Assembly (NCBI RefSeq): GCF_022014495.1
Contig: NZ_JAKLSQ010000013.1
Span: forward strand, 1 to 64,000
Source: Sandaracinobacteroides sayramensis
GTDB taxonomy: Bacteria > Pseudomonadota > Alphaproteobacteria > Sphingomonadales > Sphingomonadaceae
Direction: 5' to 3'
Length of the DNA stretch: 64,000 bases
Positions 34,142-42,823 of this stretch are shown here, one piece after another. The notes under the pieces are model-generated. The model had not been told where the DNA came from. It saw nothing but the letters and a program-made list of their open reading frames with translations, and searched no databases. Both the position numbers and the translations under genes were made by a program. The first letter of the stretch is position 1. Each line of letters begins with the position of its first letter.

Positions 34142-34297
34142 TTGAGGCTAAAAGCCCTATGAAATCGATCGGGCCGGGTCAATCTGATCCCGGAATCCGT
34201 GGTGAGATTTTGGTGAGTTTAGTTCGCCCGGCCTTTCTTCACTCTTTCAACCCACGGAAAAATCTATACAAAAATCTTGCTTTGACGAGGGACCGTA

Positions 34298-34339
<42 letters not shown>

Positions 34340-34446
34340 AGCGCGGAAGCGGGCTAGTGCGGGCTTGAAGGCTGAAAGTCAAGATTCGCATCGCCTGCCC
34401 GTCAAAGAACATCGGGCTGCCTCCACCCCATATCCTCGGCTCTAGA

Positions 34447-34947
34447 TCAGCCTATTTCGAAGGGCATGCCGGCCTTCAGCTTCGGCAGCATTTCCAGCAT
34501 CCGCGCGGCATCGATCGCGATGCAGCCCTCCGTCGGGCTGCGGTCCGGCGATGTCAGGTGCCAGAAGATCGCGCTGCCCGCGCCCGGCACGACCGGGGCG
34601 CTGTTGTGGTTCAGCACCACGATCACATCATAGACATGGTCGTCGCGCCACAAGCGCTCGGCGCTGCTGCGCCAGGGATGCGCCACCGGGCGGTTGTAGA
34701 GCGGATCGGCCGGCGCGTCGCACCAGCCATCCCAGGGGCGCATCGAGCGCCAGGGCAAATCCATGGCCGGCGCCCGCACCCTGTCGGGCCGCAACAGAGC
34801 CCCCAGCAGCGCGTAACGCCCAAGCGGACTGGCACCATCCCCTTCGCGCTTGGCGGCCTCCGGCACCGCGCCGCTCTTGCCGATCGCACAGGGAATGCCG
34901 CGCCCCTCGAACCACAGTTCGCGGCGCGTGCTGTCCACCCGGATCAT
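34447..34947 (-). CDS. L,D-transpeptidase (YkuD-type) family protein
   Basis: The 166-aa protein has the YkuD catalytic motif near its C-terminus: the His of HLTSPDRSPTEGC and the Cys of EGCIAID. Such enzymes form 3-3 cross-links in peptidoglycan or attach proteins to it, but this small variant has no signal peptide or anchor, so its substrate is unclear. The start overlaps the ribA stop (ATGA), and a longer frame upstream lies in ribA. It is the last gene of lolA-xth-ribA-ldt. Confidence 0.8.
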   Translation of the reverse strand: MIRVDSTRRELWFEGRGIPCAIGKSGAVPEAAKREGDGASPLGRYALLGALLRPDRVRAPAMDLPWRSMRPWDGWCDAPADPLYNRPVAHPWRSSAERLWRDDHVYDVIVVLNHNSAPVVPGAGSAIFWHLTSPDRSPTEGCIAIDAARMLEMLPKLKAGMPFEIG

Positions 34948-36017
34948 GAAAGCCTGTGGCCCTGCCGATCGCGCTTGGTGGCCAGATAATGCGCATTGTG
35001 GGGGTTTTCCCCGAACTGGTGCGGAACAAGCTCCACCACCTCCACCCCCTGCCCGACCAGCGCCTCGGCCTTCGCGGGATTGTTCGAAAGCAGCCGCACG
35101 CGCGAAACCCCCAGCGCCTTCAGCATGGCGCCGGCCAGATCGAAATCCCGCTCGTCCTCGCCGAAGCCCAGCCGCAGATTGGCGTCCACCGTGTCGAAGC
35201 CCTGATCCTGCAACTGGTAGGCGCGCAGCTTGTTCAGCAGCCCGATTCCCCTGCCCTCCTGCTGCAGATAGAGAAGGATGCCCCCCTCTTCGGCAATCCG
35301 GCGCACGGCCGCCCGCAATTGCGGGCCGCAATCGCATTTCAGGCTGCCCAGCACATCGCCGGTCAGGCAGGCGCTGTGCAACCGGATCAGCGGTTCGTCA
35401 CCGGCCTTGCCGATCAGCAGCGCCAGATGCTCCGGGCCGCCGTCGCTCGGGCGGAAGGCCACCACTTCGGTATCCTCCGCCCCTTCCAGCGGCAGGCGGG
35501 CACGGCTGACGATGTGCAGACGCGGCGCCCGGCGCCAGGCCAGGATCGCCCCGGCGTCAGCCCGCAGATGATCGGCCTGCCCGCTCGTCTCCACCGCGAA
35601 CAATGCCGGCAGCAGCGCCGCCCGCTTGGCAAGATGCAAAGCCGCGGTCGCAGCCCTGGTGGCATGCCCCGGTTCACGGGTCGGAAACGGGCCTTTGAAA
35701 GGGGTATCGAGATCGTCGACCGGGTCGGCCGTCGCGATGCTGGACAGCAGATCGTGCCAGGGCATGCGGTGGATGACGACCACCTCGGTGCCCGCCGCCG
35801 GGCGTTGGTTCAGGATGTTCAGCGTCGCCGCCCGCTCCGGCGTGAGCAGAAGATCCGCCCGCCCTTCCCGCTCCAGCCGCGCGAGGCTGTCGGCTGTCGC
35901 CAGTTCGGCGGCCAGGATGTCCAGCGCCACCGCCCCGTCCACCACGCGCACGATTTCCCCGCGCCTGAGATCGTCCAGGGCACGCGCGAGGGCGATGTCG
36001 CTGCCGGCGTCGCTCAC
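34944..36017 (-). CDS. ribA: GTP cyclohydrolase II
   Basis: The 357-aa protein has an N-terminal extension of about 150 residues that looks like a decayed DHBP-synthase-type domain, then the RibA domain with the zinc ligands in CLTGDVLGSLKCDCG and the QEGRGIGLLNKLRAY motif. It opens GTP in the first step of riboflavin synthesis. The GTG start (36017) overlaps the xth stop as GTGA; the longer frame upstream overlaps xth and is arginine-rich, so it was rejected. Confidence 0.9.
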   Translation of the reverse strand: MSDAGSDIALARALDDLRRGEIVRVVDGAVALDILAAELATADSLARLEREGRADLLLTPERAATLNILNQRPAAGTEVVVIHRMPWHDLLSSIATADPVDDLDTPFKGPFPTREPGHATRAATAALHLAKRAALLPALFAVETSGQADHLRADAGAILAWRRAPRLHIVSRARLPLEGAEDTEVVAFRPSDGGPEHLALLIGKAGDEPLIRLHSACLTGDVLGSLKCDCGPQLRAAVRRIAEEGGILLYLQQEGRGIGLLNKLRAYQLQDQGFDTVDANLRLGFGEDERDFDLAGAMLKALGVSRVRLLSNNPAKAEALVGQGVEVVELVPHQFGENPHNAHYLATKRDRQGHRLS

Positions 36018-36802
36018 AAGTCGAACTCGGCGATCAGCGGCACATGGTCGGAAGGGCGATCCCAGCCGCGTGCGGGCACCAGCGTCTCCAGCGCGCGCGC
36101 CGTCCCGAAAAGCTCGGGCGACACCCATATATGGTCCAGCCGCCGCCCGCGGTTGGAAGCGAGCCAGTCCTGCGCGCGGTAGCTCCACCAGGTGAACAGC
36201 TTTTCCGGGCGCGGCACGAAATGCCGGCCGAGATCGACCCAGTCATGGCTCTTCTGCAACTGCTCCAGCGTCTCCACCTCGATCGGCGTGTGGCTCACCA
36301 CGTCCAGCAGCGCCTTGTGGTTCCACACATCCTCGGGGTGCGGCGCGATGTTGAAATCGCCCAGCAGGATCGAAGGCTCCTTCAGCGTGCCGGACCAGTC
36401 CGTCATGCGCTGCAGGAAGTTCAGCTTCTGCCCGAACTTCGGGTTGAAGGCGCGGTCCGGGATGTCGCCGCCCGCCGGCACATAGACATTGTGCAGCACC
36501 ACGCCGTTCGGAAGCCGCGCGGCGATGTGCCGGGCCTCGCCGTTCGCCTGCCAGTCGTGGCGATAGGCCGGCTCCAGCGGCAGGCGGGACAGGATGGCCA
36601 CGCCATGGTGCATGCGCTGGCCGGCCAGCAGGCGGTGGCGGAAACCAAGCCCGTCGAAGGCGGCGGCGGGAAAGCTGTTGTCCTCGCACTTGGTTTCCTG
36701 CAGGCACAGAATGTCTACGGAAGTGGTGTCCAGCAGCCGCTCGATCAGATGCGGCCGGGCGCGAACGCTGTTGATGTTCCAGCTTGCGATACGGATGGGC
36801 AT
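36014..36802 (-). CDS. xth: Exodeoxyribonuclease III (AP endonuclease)
   Basis: The 262-aa protein has the expected motifs: SWNINSVRAR (metal/DNA site), LQETK, LGDFNIAP, RLDHIWVS and the terminal SDHVPL. It cuts DNA at abasic sites and removes 3' blocks in base-excision repair. The ATG 36802 gives the standard start MPIRIASWNINS. It is followed by ribA in a coupled arrangement, a grouping that also includes lolA upstream. Confidence 0.95.
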   Translation of the reverse strand: MPIRIASWNINSVRARPHLIERLLDTTSVDILCLQETKCEDNSFPAAAFDGLGFRHRLLAGQRMHHGVAILSRLPLEPAYRHDWQANGEARHIAARLPNGVVLHNVYVPAGGDIPDRAFNPKFGQKLNFLQRMTDWSGTLKEPSILLGDFNIAPHPEDVWNHKALLDVVSHTPIEVETLEQLQKSHDWVDLGRHFVPRPEKLFTWWSYRAQDWLASNRGRRLDHIWVSPELFGTARALETLVPARGWDRPSDHVPLIAEFDL

Positions 36803-36916
36803 GGCGCGGGAGATAGAATGCCCACGCCCGCGCGTCACGTCTCAAATACGTCCCGTAGCAAACAGACAAACCGCAAAATGGAGCATTGGATCGGTTCGAT
36901 CAGAATCAGCCACTGC

Positions 36917-37006
36917 GTCACCCCGGGCTTGACCCGGGGTCCAGCCTTCTTTTGCACACGGCCGGGCCGTCAGGAAAGCTGGACCCCGGGTCAAGCCCGG
37001 GGTGAC
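36917..37006. repeat. REP-like repeat, inverted pair (copy 1)
   Basis: Two near-perfect copies of a 29-bp unit (36917-36945 and, inverted, 36978-37006) flank a 32-bp spacer. Each unit has a CCCCGGGCTTGACCCGGGG palindrome core followed by TCCAGC. The paired arrangement can form a long hairpin in RNA. Confidence 0.85.
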
Positions 37007-37010
37007 GGGA

Positions 37011-37190
37011 ATTGGCAGAATGGCGCACCGCCAATTCAAATCGACCTAGTGGCAAATGTGGCGCGGAATAAAACGCGGGTAAGGCGAAACCGCCAGCCTC
37101 CTACGGGAGAGACAGGGCAAGAGAGACATAGCGTAATAGCCCGGAAACAAGTTGGCCCCCGCTCCGGGGGCATGGAGCGGGGGCCGTTTT
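37011..37190 (+). ncRNA. Possible small RNA ending in a strong terminator
   Basis: A perfect 12-bp stem (GGCCCCCGCTCC at 37154-37165 with its complement at 37174-37185) is followed by GTTTTAT. No plus-strand gene lies upstream, and the coding genes on both sides run on minus. The segment before it contains CCTCCTACGGGAG, a small hairpin with an anti-Shine-Dalgarno-like CCTCC. A small RNA of ~100-180 nt is the likeliest product; its start is not fixed. Confidence 0.35.
37154..37190 (+). terminator. Strong intrinsic terminator without an obvious gene
   Basis: GGCCCCCGCTCC and GGAGCGGGGGCC form a perfect GC-rich stem with an 8-base loop and a TTTT tail on the plus strand. Confidence 0.75.
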
Positions 37191-37405
37191 ATGCGTTCGT
37201 CACGCAGATGGCGCGTCAGACAACCGGGCAACAGGGGGCAAATCCCGATGGTCGACCTCACCAACATCCAGACAGTAGCAAGTTGAACCTTGCGGGCGCC
37301 TGAACAATTTCACATTCTGTCCACGGCCTGATTCTGTCAACGTATTTCCCGGTTTCCCGAGGCCGATAGGCACCGGATTGGTGGTGAATCGCCCGGTTTG
37401 AGCCG

Positions 37406-38047
37406 TCAGTTGGTCTTTCCGGGAATTCTCGAACGCGCTGGACGCGGATCGCGGAAGCGAAAGGCCGAATCCGCGACCGGCGGATTGAACTGCATGTTGC
37501 GCAATTCTACCACCGTCAGATTGTTCTGCGCATCGGTCACGCGCCAGCCGGTCAGGCTGAGGCCGCCCGGCGCCTGTCCATCCGGCTTCAGGAAAAACAG
37601 GATCCTGCCGAAATCCGGCCGCTTCGGGTCCTGCGCCTCCACCGCGATCTGGCCGGGCACGGGCGATTCCCCGGCCGGAAGCACGCGCGCGATTCGCGAA
37701 AGATCGGCCTTCGGGTCCAGCAGCACACCCAGCGGAGTCGAGCGAATCGGCCATTGCGAGACTTGCGAGACCTTGTAATCCACGAAGCTCAGCAATTGCC
37801 CGTCGGCCACCACCAAATGCCGCGCGTCATTGCCGTAATCGAAGCGAATCCGCCCCGGACGCTTCAACTGCATCCGGCCGCTCGCTACCCGCCCGTCGGC
37901 GGCTGTCTGGCGGAAATCGGCGGTGAGGCTGGTGGTCGCGGAAAGCGCGCGCTCCACATCCTTCAGCTCGGTGGCGGCGACCGCGGGCGAGAAAATCAGC
38001 GCAGCCGCGCCAAGGGCCAGCAGCAGCCGGCGGGAAAGGCTTGTCAT
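37406..38047 (-). CDS. lolA: Outer-membrane lipoprotein carrier LolA
   Basis: The 213-aa protein has a signal peptide (residues 1-24) and the LolA fold: LTADFRQTAADGRVASGRMQLKRPGRIRFDY is the typical N-terminal strand pair, and VELRNMQFNPPVADSAFRF the C-terminal part. It carries lipoproteins through the periplasm. Its ATG overlaps the TGA of the gph gene upstream (ATGA). In sphingomonads it is commonly next to xth and ribA, as here. Confidence 0.88.
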   Translation of the reverse strand: MTSLSRRLLLALGAAALIFSPAVAATELKDVERALSATTSLTADFRQTAADGRVASGRMQLKRPGRIRFDYGNDARHLVVADGQLLSFVDYKVSQVSQWPIRSTPLGVLLDPKADLSRIARVLPAGESPVPGQIAVEAQDPKRPDFGRILFFLKPDGQAPGGLSLTGWRVTDAQNNLTVVELRNMQFNPPVADSAFRFRDPRPARSRIPGKTN

Positions 38048-38736
38048 GCCCCGCTCTTTTGCGCGCCGGCGTTGAACCCCGCTTGAATGCGCCCCAGCGC
38101 CGGCAGCAGCTCGGAATAATGGCCGATCAGCTCGTCCGCCCCCAGCGACTCCACCGGCTCGGTCGAATAGCCGAAGCTCACCAGCACCAGCGGCACACCG
38201 GCCGCCAGCGCCGTGTCGGCATCGGTCTTGCTGTCGCCCACGAAGACGGCCCGCTCGCCGCCGGCTTCGGCCAGCGTCTCGCGCAGATGCCGGGGGTCTG
38301 GCTTGCGCCAGGGCCGGGAATCGGCCCCCAGCAAGGCGCGGAAGCGGCCGCCCCAGCCCAGTTCCGCCACCAGCGACTCCGCCAGCGCCACCGGCTTGTT
38401 GGTGCAGATGGCCAGCTTCAGCCCCCGCCCCTCCAGTTCGTCCAGCACCCCTTCCACGGCGTCGAAGGGCCGGCTGTGAACGGCGATGTTCGCGCCATAA
38501 TGCTCCAGGAAAGGTCTGACGCCGGCCTCCACCAGTTCCGGAGTCATCTCGCCGGTCGCCGCCAGCCCGCGCTCCAGCAGCTTGCGCGCGCCATGCCCCA
38601 CCATGGCCCGCACGCCATCCGGGTCGATCACCGGGCGGCCGAGCGTCCGGAGCGCGTGGTTGAGGCTGGCGGTCAGGTCGTCGGCGGTGTCGACCAGCGT
38701 TCCGTCCAGATCGAAGATGATGGTATCGAAGGCCAT
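38044..38736 (-). CDS. gph: Phosphoglycolate phosphatase-like HAD hydrolase
   Basis: The 230-aa protein begins with IIFDLDGTLVDTADD (HAD motif I nucleophile Asp) and has TNKP (motif II Thr/Lys region), and GDSKTDADTALAAG (motif IV). The cap domain and the KPDPRHLRETL segment fit the Gph family, which dephosphorylates 2-phosphoglycolate from DNA repair. It is divergent from glmU with a 96-bp gap. A long antisense frame across glmU was discarded. Confidence 0.85.
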   Translation of the reverse strand: MAFDTIIFDLDGTLVDTADDLTASLNHALRTLGRPVIDPDGVRAMVGHGARKLLERGLAATGEMTPELVEAGVRPFLEHYGANIAVHSRPFDAVEGVLDELEGRGLKLAICTNKPVALAESLVAELGWGGRFRALLGADSRPWRKPDPRHLRETLAEAGGERAVFVGDSKTDADTALAAGVPLVLVSFGYSTEPVESLGADELIGHYSELLPALGRIQAGFNAGAQKSGA

Positions 38737-38832
38737 GGCGCCGCTCCTAGCCGCCTGCGCCGGGCTTGCAAATGGCAAGCCATGCCCCTTCCCGGCTTTC
38801 CTCCGGGCAAGGGCTGTGGCAGGTGCGGCGCC

Positions 38833-40197
38833 ATGGCCGAATCCCTTGCCTCCCCCGTCGCCGCCGTGATCCTCGCCGCCGGCAAGGGCACGCGCATGAA
38901 ATCTGAAACGCACAAGGTGCTGCACCCGATCGGCGGCCGGCCGATGCTGATGCACCTGATGTCCTCGCTCGGCGAACTGCTGCCGCAGCGCACCTTGGTC
39001 GTCGTCGGCGACCGGGCCGAGCAATTGCAGGCCGCGCTCACGGGCACCGGCGCGGAACTGGTGGTGCAGCAGCCGCAGCTCGGCACCGGCCACGCCGTGC
39101 TGCAGGCGGTGGACGCCATGCCCGATTTCGCCGGCACCACGCTGATCCTCTTCGGCGACGTGCCGCTGCTCACCCCGGCCACGATGAAGCGGCTGCTGGA
39201 AGCGGTGGACCGGCCCGGCGGGCCGGACATCGCCGTACTCGCCTTCCGCACCGACACCCCCGGCGCCTACGGCCGGGTGATCGCCGACGCAGACGGCACG
39301 ATGCACCGGATCGTCGAAGCCAAGGATGCGAGCGCCGAGGAACTTCAGGTCCGGCTCTGCAACAGCGGCCTGATGGCGGTCCGCTCCGAGCATCTGGGCG
39401 GGTGGCTGCGCGCGCTCCGCAACGACAACGCCGCCGGCGAATATTATCTGACCGACCTCATCGCGCTGGCCCGTGAATCCGGCAGGCGCGCCGTGGTGCT
39501 GGAAGGCAGCCCCGAGGAAGTGATCGGCGTCAACAGCCGCAACGAGCTGGCCGTGGCGGAAGGGCTGTTCCAGGCCCGCTACCGGCAGAATCTGATGGCC
39601 CTCGGTGTCACGCTGGTGGCGCCGGAAAGCGTCTTCTTCTCGCACGACACGGAAATCGGCGCCGACACGCTGGTGGAGCCCCATGTGGTCTTCGGCCCCG
39701 GTGTGCGCATCGCCGCCGGCGCCACCATCCGCGCCTTCTCGCATCTCGAAGGCGCCGAAGTCGCCTCGGGCTGCGAAGTCGGCCCCTATGCCCGGCTGCG
39801 GCCCGGCACAGTGCTGCACCAGGGCGCGAAGGTCGGCAATTTCGTCGAGACCAAGAAGGCGGTGCTGGGCGCGGGCGCCAAGGCCAACCATCTCAGCTAT
39901 CTGGGCGACGCCGAGATCGGCGCCAAGGCGAACATCGGCGCCGGCACCATCACCTGCAATTACGACGGCTTCCTGAAATATCGCACGGTGATCGGCGAAG
40001 GCGCCTTCATCGGCTCCAACTCGTCGCTGGTCGCGCCGGTGAACATCGGCGCCGGCGCCATCGTCGGCGCCGGCAGCGCCGTCACGAAAGACGTGGAAAC
40101 GGATTCGCTGACGCTGGTGCGGGCGCCACAGGAGTCGAAACCCGGCTGGGCCGCGCGCTTCCGCGCCCAGATGCAGGCCAGAAAGGACAAGCGTTAG
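38833..40197 (+). CDS. glmU: Bifunctional UDP-GlcNAc pyrophosphorylase/GlcN-1-P acetyltransferase
   Basis: The 454-aa protein has the uridyltransferase motif LAAGKGTRM (14-22), GTGHAV and a C-terminal left-handed beta helix with hexapeptide repeats (for example IGAGTITCNYDGF, IGSNSSLVAPV) that carry the acetyltransferase. It makes UDP-GlcNAc for peptidoglycan and lipid A. Its TAG is followed directly by the glmS ATG, so both genes for this short pathway are one operon. Confidence 0.96.
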   Translation: MAESLASPVAAVILAAGKGTRMKSETHKVLHPIGGRPMLMHLMSSLGELLPQRTLVVVGDRAEQLQAALTGTGAELVVQQPQLGTGHAVLQAVDAMPDFAGTTLILFGDVPLLTPATMKRLLEAVDRPGGPDIAVLAFRTDTPGAYGRVIADADGTMHRIVEAKDASAEELQVRLCNSGLMAVRSEHLGGWLRALRNDNAAGEYYLTDLIALARESGRRAVVLEGSPEEVIGVNSRNELAVAEGLFQARYRQNLMALGVTLVAPESVFFSHDTEIGADTLVEPHVVFGPGVRIAAGATIRAFSHLEGAEVASGCEVGPYARLRPGTVLHQGAKVGNFVETKKAVLGAGAKANHLSYLGDAEIGAKANIGAGTITCNYDGFLKYRTVIGEGAFIGSNSSLVAPVNIGAGAIVGAGSAVTKDVETDSLTLVRAPQESKPGWAARFRAQMQARKDKR

Positions 40198-42021
40198 ATG
40201 TGCGGCATTGTCGGTATCCTGGGGCAGTCAGACGTCGCCCGAGAGCTTCTGGACGGTCTGAAGCGGCTGGAATATCGCGGCTATGATTCCGCCGGCATCT
40301 GCACCGTGGTCGATGGTGGCTTCGAACGCCGCCGCGCCGAAGGCAAGCTGAAGAACCTCGCCGCCAGGCTCGACGCCGAGCCGCTGAAGGGCCGGTCCGG
40401 CATCGCCCACACCCGCTGGGCGACGCACGGCGCCCCCACGGAAGACAATGCCCACCCGCACATCGTCGGCGACGTGGCGGTGGTGCACAACGGCATCATT
40501 GAGAATTTCAAGCCGCTGCGCGACGAGTTGCAGGCCGAAGGCCGCAAGTTCCTGTCGCAGACGGACACGGAAGTGGTCGGCCATCTGGTCGCGCGCGAGC
40601 TGGAATCGGGCAAAAGCCCGGTGGAAGCGGTCGCCGCCGTCCTCCCCCGCCTGCACGGCGCCTTCGCCCTCGCCCTCCTCTTCCGCAACGAGCCCGACCT
40701 GCTGATCGGCGCCCGCCTCGGCGCGCCGCTGACGGTCGGCTATGGCGAGGGCGAGAATTACCTCGGCTCCGACGCGCTGGCGCTCGCCGGCCTCACCCAA
40801 CGCATCGCCTATCTGGAGGAAGGCGACTGGGTCGTCGTCCGCCGCCAGTCGGTCGAGGTGTTCGACCGCGAGAATAACCCCGTCACCCGCCCGGTGGTGT
40901 CGTCGGGCGTGTCGGCGGTGGTGAACGAAAAGGGCAATTACCGCCACTTCATGCAGAAGGAGATCCACGAGCAGCCGCTGGTGGTCGCTCAGACGCTGCA
41001 ATCCTATCTGAAGCCGCTGGCCGGCGAAGTGGCGCTGCCGATCCCCGATTTCGACTTCTCCGGCGTGAAGCGGGTGCAGATCGTCGCCTGCGGCACCAGC
41101 TATTACGCCGGGATGGTCGCCAGCTACTGGCTGGAGAAGTTCGCGCGAATCCCGGTGGAAATCGATTTCGCCTCGGAATTCCGCTACCGCGAGCCGGTGC
41201 TGGAGCCGGGCGGGCTGGCGCTCTTCATCAGCCAGTCGGGCGAAACGGCCGACACGCTGGCGGCGCTGCGCCACGCCCGCAAAGAGGGGCAGAAGATCGC
41301 CGTGGTGGTGAACGTGCCCACCAGTTCCATGGCGCGCGAGGCGGACCTGCTGCTTCCCACCCACGCCGGGCCGGAAATCGGCGTCGCCTCCACCAAGGCC
41401 TTCACCTGCCAGCTTGCCGTGCTGGCGGCGCTCGCCGCCAATCTAGCCCGCGTCCGCGACCGTCTGACGGCCGAGGACGAGCGCGAGATCGTCGGCCAGC
41501 TCGCCGAGGCCCCGGCCGCGATGAACGCCGCGCTGGACCATGACGAGGCTGTGCTGGCCATAGCCCCGTTGGTCGCGAAAGCGCGGGACGTGCTCTACCT
41601 TGGCCGCGGCCCGGACTTCCCGATGGCCCTGGAAGGTGCGCTGAAGCTGAAGGAAATCAGCTATATCCACGCCGAAGGTTATGCGGCGGGTGAAATGAAG
41701 CACGGCCCGATCGCCCTGATCGACGAAGAGGTTCCGGTGATCGTGCTGGCCCCCTCCGGCCCCTATTTCGAAAAGACCGCCTCCAACATGCAGGAGGTGC
41801 GGGCGCGCGGCGGAAAGGTGATTCTGATTTCCGACAAGGCCGGGATCGAACTCGCCGGCGAAGGCTGCCTCGCCACGCTGGAAATGCCTGAAGTGCATCC
41901 GCTGATCGCGCCGCTGGTCTATGCCATCCCCATCCAGCTTCTCGCCTATCATGTGGCGGTGCTGAAGGGCACGGACGTCGACCAGCCGAGGAACCTCGCC
42001 AAGTCGGTCACCGTCGAGTGA
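40198..42021 (+). CDS. glmS: Glutamine-fructose-6-phosphate aminotransferase
   Basis: The 607-aa protein begins MCGIVGILG with the catalytic Cys2 of the glutaminase domain and continues with two SIS sugar-isomerase domains (CGTSYYAG, SQSGETADTLAALRHA, ending DQPRNLAKSVTVE). It makes glucosamine-6-phosphate, the step upstream of GlmU. The start codon immediately follows the glmU stop. Confidence 0.97.
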   Translation: MCGIVGILGQSDVARELLDGLKRLEYRGYDSAGICTVVDGGFERRRAEGKLKNLAARLDAEPLKGRSGIAHTRWATHGAPTEDNAHPHIVGDVAVVHNGIIENFKPLRDELQAEGRKFLSQTDTEVVGHLVARELESGKSPVEAVAAVLPRLHGAFALALLFRNEPDLLIGARLGAPLTVGYGEGENYLGSDALALAGLTQRIAYLEEGDWVVVRRQSVEVFDRENNPVTRPVVSSGVSAVVNEKGNYRHFMQKEIHEQPLVVAQTLQSYLKPLAGEVALPIPDFDFSGVKRVQIVACGTSYYAGMVASYWLEKFARIPVEIDFASEFRYREPVLEPGGLALFISQSGETADTLAALRHARKEGQKIAVVVNVPTSSMAREADLLLPTHAGPEIGVASTKAFTCQLAVLAALAANLARVRDRLTAEDEREIVGQLAEAPAAMNAALDHDEAVLAIAPLVAKARDVLYLGRGPDFPMALEGALKLKEISYIHAEGYAAGEMKHGPIALIDEEVPVIVLAPSGPYFEKTASNMQEVRARGGKVILISDKAGIELAGEGCLATLEMPEVHPLIAPLVYAIPIQLLAYHVAVLKGTDVDQPRNLAKSVTVE

Positions 42022-42350
42022 TCGATTTCGACGATTTCCTGAAGGTCGACATCCGGGCGGGCCGTATCCTCAGCGCCGAGCCCTTCCCGGAGGCGCGCAA
42101 GCCGGCCTACATCCTGCAAGTGGATTTCGGCCCGGAAATCGGCGTCCGCAAATCCAGCGCCCAGATCACCCATCTCTACCAGCCGGCGGACCTTATCGGC
42201 CGGCTGGTGGTGGGGGTGGTCAATTTCCCGCCGAAGCAGATCGGCCCGATCCGCTCGGAATGCCTCGTCACCGGCTTCCACGACGCCGATGGCCATGTCG
42301 TGCTGTGCGCGCCGGTCGGAGATGTGCCACTCGGCGCCCGCCTGCTTTGA
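42018..42350 (+). CDS. csaA: tRNA-binding-domain protein CsaA-like
   Basis: The 110-aa protein is a single OB-fold of the tRNA-binding type (DFLKVDIRAGRI, PAYILQVDFG, GVVNFPPKQIGP, SECLVTGF), matching CsaA, proposed as an export chaperone. GTG 42018 overlaps the glmS TGA (GTGA). Confidence 0.88.
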   Translation: MIDFDDFLKVDIRAGRILSAEPFPEARKPAYILQVDFGPEIGVRKSSAQITHLYQPADLIGRLVVGVVNFPPKQIGPIRSECLVTGFHDADGHVVLCAPVGDVPLGARLL

Positions 42351-42449
42351 CGACTTTCGGCCGGTGCGGGAAAATCCGCGACGAAATGGCTTTTCCCGCT
42401 TCCAATTGCCGCCCCCTTTCCTACCTTCCGAAAGGAAAGTGAGCGTAGC

Positions 42450-42764
42450 ATGACCCAATATCCCTTCTTGATCGCCCCTGCCCTGCTTCTGCTGGCGGGG
42501 CCCGCCGCCGCGCAGGAAAAGCCGCCCGTGAAGGTCGGTTCCGACTTGGTGGTGATCGGCAAGCCCTGCCCCGGCAGCAGCGTCGAATGCGCCGACCAGC
42601 AGTTGAAAGCCGCGGCGGAAAAGGCGCAACAGCAGGCGTCGGGCTCCTTCTCCGCGGTGCCGAACGCCAGTTCCGCCCCCAATGGTATCGGCCTCGTCAC
42701 CCCGGCCGGCGCCAAGCTGCGGCCGGACTGGCCGGGCAATCAGCCGCCGCCAAATCCGCGCTGA
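42450..42764 (+). CDS. Small secreted Pro/Ala-rich protein, hypothetical
   Basis: The 104-aa protein has a signal peptide (ALLLLAGPAAA), two Cys residues (GKPCPGSSVECADQQ) that could form a disulfide, a short helix (KAAAEKAQQQ) and a proline-rich tail. No family is recognised. It lies between csaA and gor in the same direction, 60 bp before gor. Confidence 0.55.
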   Translation: MTQYPFLIAPALLLLAGPAAAQEKPPVKVGSDLVVIGKPCPGSSVECADQQLKAAAEKAQQQASGSFSAVPNASSAPNGIGLVTPAGAKLRPDWPGNQPPPNPR

Positions 42765-42823
42765 ATCCCTGGACCCCGACCGGAAGGCTGGCGACTCCCC
42801 CAGCGCCGGTTTAAGGATCGGCC

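Larger units (their letters stand above)
36803..37405. other. 603-bp gap between lolA and xth
   Basis: The gap holds a REP-like inverted pair (36917-37006) and a possible plus-strand small RNA that ends in a strong terminator (37154-37190). Nothing further is seen between 37190 and the lolA stop. Confidence 0.6.

Noticed and set aside
36842-37039. Short frame across the REP-like pair
   Set aside because: The frame is produced by the repeat itself and has no ribosome site or protein-like composition.
38044-39891. 615-codon minus-strand frame extending gph across glmU
   Set aside because: Only the last 230 codons look like a protein (DLDGT start); the rest is antisense to the well-defined glmU gene.
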